64,000 bases of DNA from Sphaerochaeta halotolerans (lineage in GTDB: Bacteria > Spirochaetota > Spirochaetia > Sphaerochaetales > Sphaerochaetaceae), in the NCBI RefSeq assembly GCF_003429665.1, contig NZ_QUWK01000010.1, positions 36,859-100,858 of the forward strand, read 5' to 3'. A program made the translations under genes and the position numbers. Below, one piece after another: positions 25,721 through 32,415 of this stretch (positions are counted from its first letter, which is position 1; every line of letters begins with the position of its first letter). Under the pieces are notes generated by a model. The model did not search any database. It had not been told where the DNA came from and worked only from the letters and a program-made list of their open reading frames with translations.

Positions 25721-25822
25721 TTGTCGGATACAGGAATTGCACAAGCCATGTTACGTGCAAAGGTTGCACGAAAAACCTGTATGTTCTGAAAAAATGGTTC
25801 CCATGGGGGGAGCTTCCGACAA
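25721..25822 (+). ncRNA. Structured 5' leader of the peptide transporter operon, candidate cis-regulatory RNA
   Basis: The leader can close with an 8-base helix TTGTCGGA (25721-25728) with TCCGACAA (25815-25822). Inside lies a second helix TACAGG (25729-25734) with CCTGTA (25776-25781). Inside that, GTGCAA (25755-25760) can pair with either of two TTGCAC copies (25737-25742 or 25764-25769), giving two mutually exclusive hairpins. A third arm, TTCCCatgGGGGG, lies near 25798-25808. The closing helix begins at the predicted transcription start. A purine stretch and AGGAGG ribosome site follow. It matches no riboswitch consensus I know. The structure was drawn by eye, not computed. Confidence 0.55.
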
Positions 25823-25859
25823 AAAAACGTTTTGGTTCAAACAACTTTGAGGAGGAATT

Positions 25860-27422
25860 ATGCAACGTAAATTATCTATAATGATAGGATTGCTGGTATT
25901 GGTAGTGGTTTTGGTCGTTGTCTTGCTGATGGTTTTTCAGAAAGATGAAACCACACAAGAGGCAGCTGTAATAGGTGAGCCTGTAGAAAAAGAGGCTCCT
26001 GTTAAACAGATTCGTGTGGCGGAACAGGTCCCTGGATTGATTACTCCTGGTGTCTGGGATGGTCAGGTTTTCTCTATGAACTCATCCATTTATGAGTATT
26101 TGATTGAAATCAATGCCGAAACCGGTGAACTTGATCCTGTCTTGGCAACCAGCTGGGAAACCAATGAAGGAAAAGTCTGGACCTTCAAGCTTCGCCAGGG
26201 AGTGAAGTTCCATGACGGTTCTGATTTCACCGCTGAAGATGTGAAATACACCATTGAAAGGACGCAGGATCCAAGTCTTGGTCACTTGAAAAAAACTGAC
26301 TTTGAAGTAGTGGAATCTGTTCGTGTTGTTGATGATTATACTGTTCAGGTAACGCTTAAAGAAGCTCGCCCGACATTCGTCTATCTGTTTACTGACTACA
26401 ACATGGCTATTCTTTCCAGCGAGTATGACTATGCTTCCTTGGGTGAATCCAAGCCAATGGGGACTGGTCCTTTCATGATGAGTCAGTTGGTTCCCAAGGA
26501 ATCTGCATTGCTCAAGAAGAACCCTAATTATTGGGCAGAAGGTCTTCCGAAGATTGATCAGATTGCTATTTATTTCGTAGGTGATATTGATGCAAGCATC
26601 TCAATGCTCGAATCCGATCGTGTAGATGTGGTTCCCTTTATTACCCCGGAGATTCAGCAGCGTGTTGATGGGATTGATGGTATTTCTGTCATCTCTCCTT
26701 ATCAGGAGCAGCGATTCATCTCCATGCGTGTAGATGAGGCTCCGTTTAATGACAATCGTGTTCGCTTGGCATTCAAATATGCTATGGACCCGAAGGTAAT
26801 AGCACGTAGTACTGCAAAAATGGAGCTCAATGATGGGGTGTTCTACAATGAGACTCCTATCATGAACATGTTGGCTGAGTACAAAGAGTTACCGCTTCGT
26901 GAGAGAAATATTGCAAAGGCAAAGCAACTGCTTGCAGAAGCTGGGTATCCCAATGGTTTGAGTACTGAACTCTATTACGCTTCTGATCATCCATTTGGAA
27001 AAGAGTTGAGCCAGACCGTAAAGGAATTGGCAGCTGAAGCAGGATTTGATATCGAGCTGAAAGGATATACGCGTGACGTCTACCTTTCTCAATACTGGTT
27101 GAATGTTCCCATCTCTATCACCGGTTGGGGTGGACGTATTGACCCATCAATGTTGCTCTCACTTGCATTCAAGGGCGGTGGTCCTTGGAATGAGTCCCAT
27201 TTGGATGAGCCGGTTTTGAATGACCTGATTGAAAAGATTTCCAGTGAGGCAGATCCAGACCAGCGCATGGCATACTATCATGAGTTGCAGGAATGGTTCT
27301 ACAATAATGGTCCTTTGATCAATGTACAGGTTCCGTATCTGGTGGCGATCAAGGATAATGTTGTTGGCTATCGTCAGCCGCTTACCATGCTCCCGCAATA
27401 TAAGTACATGGATATCCTATGA
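25860..27422 (+). CDS. Peptide/nickel-type ABC transporter substrate-binding protein
   Basis: A 520-residue SBP_bac_5 family protein. The N-terminus is a very hydrophobic segment (IMIGLLVLVVVLVVVLLMVF) that may be an uncleaved anchor, because no lipobox or clear cleavage site follows. Family motifs are LDPVLATSWETNEGKVWTFK, LRQGVKFHDGSDFTAEDV, YKYTIERT-like VKYTIERTQDPS, and NDNRVRLAFKYAMDPK. It leads an operon with two permeases and a fused ATPase; its stop overlaps the next start (ATGA). Ligand may be a peptide or another small solute; the sequence does not decide. Confidence 0.9.
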   Translation: MQRKLSIMIGLLVLVVVLVVVLLMVFQKDETTQEAAVIGEPVEKEAPVKQIRVAEQVPGLITPGVWDGQVFSMNSSIYEYLIEINAETGELDPVLATSWETNEGKVWTFKLRQGVKFHDGSDFTAEDVKYTIERTQDPSLGHLKKTDFEVVESVRVVDDYTVQVTLKEARPTFVYLFTDYNMAILSSEYDYASLGESKPMGTGPFMMSQLVPKESALLKKNPNYWAEGLPKIDQIAIYFVGDIDASISMLESDRVDVVPFITPEIQQRVDGIDGISVISPYQEQRFISMRVDEAPFNDNRVRLAFKYAMDPKVIARSTAKMELNDGVFYNETPIMNMLAEYKELPLRERNIAKAKQLLAEAGYPNGLSTELYYASDHPFGKELSQTVKELAAEAGFDIELKGYTRDVYLSQYWLNVPISITGWGGRIDPSMLLSLAFKGGGPWNESHLDEPVLNDLIEKISSEADPDQRMAYYHELQEWFYNNGPLINVQVPYLVAIKDNVVGYRQPLTMLPQYKYMDIL

Positions 27423-28387
27423 AGAGATTAATGGAAATGTTTCTTCGTCGTCTGGGGTCGCTTTTAGCGACCCTGGTCGTCATGTCGTTTGTTATCTTTC
27501 TGCTTGTTGAAATCATGCCGGGAGATGTCGCACAGATGATTCTTGGCCAGAGTGCCACAGAGGAAGCCGTTGCTGCCCTCCGTGAGGCGAGGGGATTGAA
27601 TGATCCTTTGCTGGAACGCTATGGAAGATGGATCAGCGGTGTAGTTGTCGGTGATTTAGGTGATTCAATCTATATGCAAGGGGTTTCGATCAACTCTATT
27701 CTTTGGAGAAAAGTTGGACATTCAATAATCCTTGCCATGACCGCCTTTATTATTTTTGTTCCGCTCTCTATTTTCTTTGGGGTATTGGCAGGGGTAAAGG
27801 AGAAGAAACCGACAGACTCAATTATTTCATTTTTTGGGTTGGCGACAATGGCGCTTCCTGAGTTTGTTTCTGGAGTTATTCTTATTACAGTTTTTGCTGT
27901 TCAATTGAAATGGTTTCCTATTGTAAGTGTCATACCGATAGGAGAGAGCATATGGCAGAATTTGAACATCGTGGTTCTCCCTGCGCTCTCCATCACCTTG
28001 GTAATGTTTGGATACATCTCGAGAATGCAACGCTCTTCCATGATTTCTGTCATGAATTCTGATTACATCCGTGCAGCAACCTTGAAAGGTATGCCTCGCA
28101 GATATGTCATTTTCAGACACGCCTTGAAGAATGCAATGCTTCCTACCATTACTATCATCGGCATGAACATGGGCTGGCTTTTCGGCGGACTTGTTGTAGT
28201 TGAGACGCTCTTTGGATTCCCCGGTATGGGATCTCTTTTGATGACCGCCATCAAGACACGTGATGTACCTTTGATTGAGGCTTGTGTTCTCTTGATTACC
28301 GTCATTTACTCAGTTTCTACGATGATAACTGACATTATGTACAGTTATCTCAACCCGAGGATCAGATACCAAGGAGGTCAAAAATGA
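27419..28387 (+). CDS. Peptide ABC transporter permease (DppB-type)
   Basis: A 322-residue permease with an N-terminal LLATLVVMSFVIFLLVEIMP segment, GDLGDSIYMQGVSINSILWR, and the coupling motif MNSDYIRAATLKGMPRRYVI. The C-terminal GWLFGGLVVVETLFGFPGMG is typical for DppB/OppB. It overlaps the genes on both sides by four bases, so the operon is translated as a coupled unit. Confidence 0.93.
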   Translation: MKRLMEMFLRRLGSLLATLVVMSFVIFLLVEIMPGDVAQMILGQSATEEAVAALREARGLNDPLLERYGRWISGVVVGDLGDSIYMQGVSINSILWRKVGHSIILAMTAFIIFVPLSIFFGVLAGVKEKKPTDSIISFFGLATMALPEFVSGVILITVFAVQLKWFPIVSVIPIGESIWQNLNIVVLPALSITLVMFGYISRMQRSSMISVMNSDYIRAATLKGMPRRYVIFRHALKNAMLPTITIIGMNMGWLFGGLVVVETLFGFPGMGSLLMTAIKTRDVPLIEACVLLITVIYSVSTMITDIMYSYLNPRIRYQGGQK

Positions 28388-29214
28388 AATATTTCTTTTA
28401 TCAATTAAAGAAAAGTCCTTTGGCCATGGTTGGTATTGCAATCATTGTATTCTGGTTGATAGCTGCCTTTGCAGGGCCGTCCATGATTTCTTTCACGCAT
28501 ACAGAAATGGATTCTATGAATCAGATGGCAGCTCCTGGTGAATATGGTCATGTTCTGGGAACCGACAGTCTGGGACGCGATATTCTTTCCAGAATTGTGT
28601 ATGGAAGCAGATCCATCCTTACCGTTGCATTGCTTACATCCATATTTTCAACGGTGGTAGGTATTTTACTCGGTTTTTCTGCAGGGTACTTTGGGGGAAG
28701 ACTGGATACGGCATTCCTTCGTGGAATGGATATACTTATGGCCATTCCACCCTTGGTACTATCAATGGTAATTCTTGGAATTCTTGGAGACTCCAGTATT
28801 GCTAGTTTGACAATCATCGTATCCATTGCCTTTGTACCGGCTACTGCACGTGTTTCCCGTGGTGTGTTGCTGACAGAGAAGAGCCAGGAATATGTTTCGG
28901 CGGCTCGTATTCGTGGTGAAAATCATTTGTACATTATGTTTGTGGAGATTCTTCCCAATACCATGGGTCCCATCATTGTTGAAGCGACTGCAAGGTTTGC
29001 GTATTCAATCATGATGGTTGCTTCGCTAGGATTTTTGGGAGTTGGACTACAACCCCCCACCCCTGACTGGGGCATGATGGTTATCGAGAATAAACCGATC
29101 ATAGCACAAGCGCCTTGGGCGGTTTTGTTTCCAGCTTTGGCTATCGCTTCCTTGGTGATTGCCATCTCAATTTTCTCTGACTTTGTCAGTAAGGTATTGA
29201 TACATGAACGATAA
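28384..29214 (+). CDS. Peptide ABC transporter permease (DppC-type)
   Basis: A 276-residue permease with the DppC pattern HVLGTDSLGRDILSRIVYGS near residue 55, then GIATGFSAG-like GILLGFSAGYFGG, coupling loop QEYVSAARIRGENHLYIM and LGFLGVGLQPPTPDWGMM. Six membrane segments are apparent. It overlaps the fused ATPase gene start by 11 bases. Confidence 0.93.
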   Translation: MKYFFYQLKKSPLAMVGIAIIVFWLIAAFAGPSMISFTHTEMDSMNQMAAPGEYGHVLGTDSLGRDILSRIVYGSRSILTVALLTSIFSTVVGILLGFSAGYFGGRLDTAFLRGMDILMAIPPLVLSMVILGILGDSSIASLTIIVSIAFVPATARVSRGVLLTEKSQEYVSAARIRGENHLYIMFVEILPNTMGPIIVEATARFAYSIMMVASLGFLGVGLQPPTPDWGMMVIENKPIIAQAPWAVLFPALAIASLVIAISIFSDFVSKVLIHER

Positions 29215-31189
29215 TATTTTAGAAATTGAAAACCTCCATGTACGATTCAGCACCTTTGATGGACTGTTTTCTGCGGTCAATAATGTATCCTTGAATCTGG
29301 GATACAATGAATCTATAGGGATTATTGGTGAGTCGGGATGTGGAAAGAGTACCCTTGCCTTCACGGTTATGCGTTATCTTGCCACCAACGCACAAGTGGA
29401 GGGAGCCATACGGTTCAAGGGTATTAACTTACTTGAGAATTCGGAAAAGGAGATGGAATCTGTTCGTGGCAATAGGATTGCCATGGTATTCCAGAATCCA
29501 TACTCTTCACTGAATCCTTCTCTTACTATCGGCTTTCAGTTGGATGAGGTGGGAATGCACCACCAGAAGCTCTCTAAGTCACAGGCAAGAAAAGCGACAA
29601 TTGAGGCCTTGGAAATGATGAACCTTGGGGACCCCAAGGGGATTGTGAGAAGGTATCCTCACCAGGTCAGTGGTGGTATCCAGCAGAGGATCTGTATTGC
29701 GATGGCTTTGCTTTGCAAGCCAGACCTTATGATTCTTGATGAACCAACTACTGCCTTGGATGTTACCACTGAAGCAGTCATTCTTGATTCTATTGCAGAG
29801 CTCAGGGATACGTTGAAGATGTCCATGATTTATATCTCCCACGATATCGGTGTCATCAATAAAGTTTCCGAGAATATTGTGGTCATGTACAGTGGAGAAA
29901 TTGTAGAAAGTGGCCCTAAAAAGCAGATCTTTGAGAATCCTGTGCACCCATACACTCGTGCTTTGATCAATTGTATGCCTCGCGGTGGAGTTGTGAAGGA
30001 AAAGACCAAACTCAATACCATCGCTGGATATGTAAAGAGACGTGGGGTTGATGAAGGTGGCTGTCCGTTTGCTGACCGTTGTGATAAGAAAAATGACACC
30101 TGTATCAGTAAATATGGAACTAAGAAAATTGGCGAACATCATTATGCAGCGTGTGATCGTGCGTATGCTGAGGATATCCCTGACAAGCTGAAGGTACGAA
30201 TTACTCCCATTGCACGCAAGAAAGATCCTGATTTTGATAGTGAACGTGATCTATTGAAGGTCGAGGATTTGCATAAGATTTATGGTAACAAGCGAAAAGT
30301 ATATGCTGTCAATGGTATTGAGTTCTCGGTCAAGCCTCATTCAATTTTAGGAATTGTTGGTGAGTCAGGATGTGGAAAATCCACAACGGGACATATGATC
30401 AGTGGATTGTTCCCCCCCTCCAAAGGGAGGATTATCTTCGGAGATACCGATATTTCCATTGGCTGGAACAAGCGGGATAAGGAGACGTTGAAAAATATTC
30501 AGCTCATCTTCCAGAATCCTGGGCGAAGTCTCAATCCTTCCCATACCGTTGAGAAGATTATTGGTCGAACCATGCAGAAGCTTGCAAACATCAATAATGC
30601 GAAAGAACGACGAGAGAAAATTATCGACATTCTCAGGAAAGTTGACTTAGGGAAGGAATACTTGGAGAAGAAACCTCGTCAGCTGAGTGGAGGAGAACAG
30701 CAGCGTGTTGCAATAGCCCGTTCACTCTCCATTTCTCCAAGCTTGATTGTCTGTGATGAGCCAACCAGTGCACTAGACGTCTCTGTACAGGCATCGGTAC
30801 TCAACTTGCTCAACGATCTCCAGGTGGACACGCATGTTGCCTACTTGTTCATCTCTCATGACTTGAATGTCATCAACTATCTGAGTGATTACATCATGGT
30901 AATGTATGCAGGAAAAATTGCAGAGTATGGAAAGCGTGATGAGGTGATGGAAAATTCCCATCACCCGTATACCGAAGCACTGTTATCTGCTGTTCCCGAG
31001 GTTGATCCAACGAAGCAAAAAGATATCATTGAGCTGGAAGGAATGCTCCCTGATCCCGCAAAGAAAATAAAGGGATGTCCGTTTGCCGGTCGATGTCATA
31101 AGCAAGTGGGTGAGATTTGTGTGAAAGAGTATCCTCCTATGGTACAGCTGACGGAAGATCACTACTACTTCTGCCATATCAAGCCGTAA
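29204..31189 (+). CDS. Fused peptide ABC transporter ATPase (DppD-DppF)
   Basis: A 661-residue tandem of two complete ATP-binding domains normally made as separate DppD and DppF proteins. Each half has Walker A GESGCGKST, a signature (VSGGIQQR, then LSGGEQQR), a Walker B (LMILDEPTTALD, then LIVCDEPTSALD) and the family-specific C-terminal cysteine motif (GCPFADRCDKKNDTC near residue 285, GCPFAGRCHKQVGEIC near 624). Both sites look catalytically intact. Fusions of this type are known as dual ATPases. It ends the operon and is followed by a good terminator. Confidence 0.93.
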   Translation: MNDNILEIENLHVRFSTFDGLFSAVNNVSLNLGYNESIGIIGESGCGKSTLAFTVMRYLATNAQVEGAIRFKGINLLENSEKEMESVRGNRIAMVFQNPYSSLNPSLTIGFQLDEVGMHHQKLSKSQARKATIEALEMMNLGDPKGIVRRYPHQVSGGIQQRICIAMALLCKPDLMILDEPTTALDVTTEAVILDSIAELRDTLKMSMIYISHDIGVINKVSENIVVMYSGEIVESGPKKQIFENPVHPYTRALINCMPRGGVVKEKTKLNTIAGYVKRRGVDEGGCPFADRCDKKNDTCISKYGTKKIGEHHYAACDRAYAEDIPDKLKVRITPIARKKDPDFDSERDLLKVEDLHKIYGNKRKVYAVNGIEFSVKPHSILGIVGESGCGKSTTGHMISGLFPPSKGRIIFGDTDISIGWNKRDKETLKNIQLIFQNPGRSLNPSHTVEKIIGRTMQKLANINNAKERREKIIDILRKVDLGKEYLEKKPRQLSGGEQQRVAIARSLSISPSLIVCDEPTSALDVSVQASVLNLLNDLQVDTHVAYLFISHDLNVINYLSDYIMVMYAGKIAEYGKRDEVMENSHHPYTEALLSAVPEVDPTKQKDIIELEGMLPDPAKKIKGCPFAGRCHKQVGEICVKEYPPMVQLTEDHYYFCHIKP

Positions 31190-31208
31190 GAGAGTAATTC
31201 AATAGATA

Positions 31209-31242
31209 GAGGGGCCGTTGTAAAACCAATGGTTCCTCTTTT
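31209..31242 (+). terminator. Intrinsic terminator of the peptide transporter operon
   Basis: GAGGGGCCGTTG (31209-31220) pairs with CAATGGTTCCTC (31227-31238) over 12 pairs including three G-U wobbles, with a 6-base loop and a TTTT run. It lies 20 bases after the stop codon. Confidence 0.8.
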
Positions 31243-31412
31243 AATGTCTTCAGACAGTTGAGCACATGAAGTGTGCGAAACAATAAACCACCCGCTATAA
31301 GGAAACCTCTGTGGCCCACACGAAGTATCAATATTGTGCTTACGCCAAAGTATGTGAGAAAAGCAATTTACAATCAATATAGGCTCAGTTTAGGCCAGAT
31401 CCTGCGCTCACT

Positions 31413-31690
31413 GTGTGGGTGCGAAGGATTGTATCGAGTTTTATGGGGTACTCTGTAAGCAGGGTGGGAGTGTCTGAAGTATGAACAGCATAGCAAGCTG
31501 AGTGTAAGGAAGTATGATAGGCCCCTTTACGGGTAGCGAGTAACACGGTTGCCCCTTGAGGGGCGGCCAAAGTGGCAAAGGCTATTGGCTGACCCGTTGT
31601 GAAGCAAACCACCCTTGGAAGGATGGTTATGATGAAGACACGCGATACTAGTATGCCTTGGCTGGAAGCTACGAAGAAACAAGAACAACA
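31413..31690 (+). mobile_element. Possible 5' ribozyme remnant of a group II intron
   Basis: This stretch has no open frame but looks like structured RNA. It starts GTGTGGGTGCGAAGG, matching the GUGYG 5' end of group II introns, and continues with intron-like domain I pieces: GGTACTCTGTAAGCAGGGTG, GTATGAACAGCATAGCAAGC, the hairpin AGGCCCCTTTACGGG, and GGTTGCCCCTTGAGGGGC. No maturase, domain V or 3' boundary is visible before the NUDIX gene, so it would be truncated. The assignment rests on remembered pattern only. The 170 bases before it (31243-31412) show nothing recognisable. Confidence 0.35.
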
Positions 31691-31697
31691 TTTTCTT

Positions 31698-32144
31698 CTA
31701 GCACCCTAACTTCTCAACATAGTGCTTCAGCTTACGGATCTGGGTCCTTACAAAGGTAACCGTAGGAGAAGGGACTGTAGAAAAGGTAAACCAGCCTACC
31801 TCGGAGAATTCGTCGATGTAGGGTGGTTTTACTTGTTCATCCAGATGATAGGCAAACACCTTGTAGTGAAAACCAGGCACATCAAGTGACCAGATGAGTA
31901 TCATGTGCTCGGGAGATGGTACGTCCAGTCCCACTTCCTCAAGACACTCTCTCTTTGCTGTCTCTCTGTAGGAAATCTTTCCCTTGGTATCATATCCATC
32001 TCTTGCTCTCTCCCACGTCCCCCCGGGAAAAGACCAGTGGTGGTTCTGGGGAGACATGGAACGGTTGCCCATCAGAAAAGACAACTCACCTTTTTCTGTG
32101 ATTGTCCAAAATATAATGCCTGCTCCATGATAGGGTAGATGCAT
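31698..32144 (-). CDS. NUDIX hydrolase
   Basis: A 148-residue NUDIX protein. The core helix ISYRETAKRECLEEVGLDV carries the REx2EExG catalytic pattern, preceded by HHWSFPGGTWERARDGYDTK, so there is a short insertion between the first glycine pair and the helix. NUDIX enzymes cleave nucleoside diphosphates linked to another group; the substrate is not evident. ATG 32144 is used because GGAGGAG lies eight bases upstream; TTG at 32150 would be too close. It stands alone between a decayed intron-like region and a photolyase remnant. Confidence 0.85.
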   Translation of the reverse strand: MHLPYHGAGIIFWTITEKGELSFLMGNRSMSPQNHHWSFPGGTWERARDGYDTKGKISYRETAKRECLEEVGLDVPSPEHMILIWSLDVPGFHYKVFAYHLDEQVKPPYIDEFSEVGWFTFSTVPSPTVTFVRTQIRKLKHYVEKLGC

Positions 32145-32169
32145 GAACAATACTCCTCCCTGCAGTATA

Positions 32170-32412
32170 GCGGAATAGATGTCCTTTGGGTTAAAAATAC
32201 TGACTTCTCATCCGTATGGAGTTGTAGAAGCCATGGGAATCAAGCAGGGCTTTTCATTGGCCTTTGAGCTGAACACTACCTACCAGGCCGATGGGCGCGA
32301 CCCCAATGGGTATGCCGGGGTTGCCTGGTGTTTCGGCAAGCATGACCGTCCATGGGTGGAGCGACCGAGGTCTAGAGCGTAAATTCAACATGAAAGCTTA
32401 TCTTGAGCGGAT
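32170..32412 (+). pseudogene. Class II CPD photolyase C-terminal remnant
   Basis: One frame reads [20 protein letters not shown], then [17 protein letters not shown], which is the characteristic C-terminal FAD/DNA-binding stretch of class II photolyases. The expected continuation IFG-x-RYMN is missing, and the next family block [16 protein letters not shown] appears in another frame. A deletion of about ten codons with a frame change therefore lies near 32366-32372. The N-terminal four fifths of the gene are absent. It converges on the 3' end of the DnaE-like gene. Confidence 0.75.
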
Positions 32413-32415
32413 TGC

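Noticed and set aside
25728..25782. Match of the leader to cobalamin, cyclic-di-GMP, purine, guanidine or SAM riboswitches
   Set aside because: None of the conserved core sequences of those classes is present; only the real cobalamin element at 63361-63492 matches a known class.
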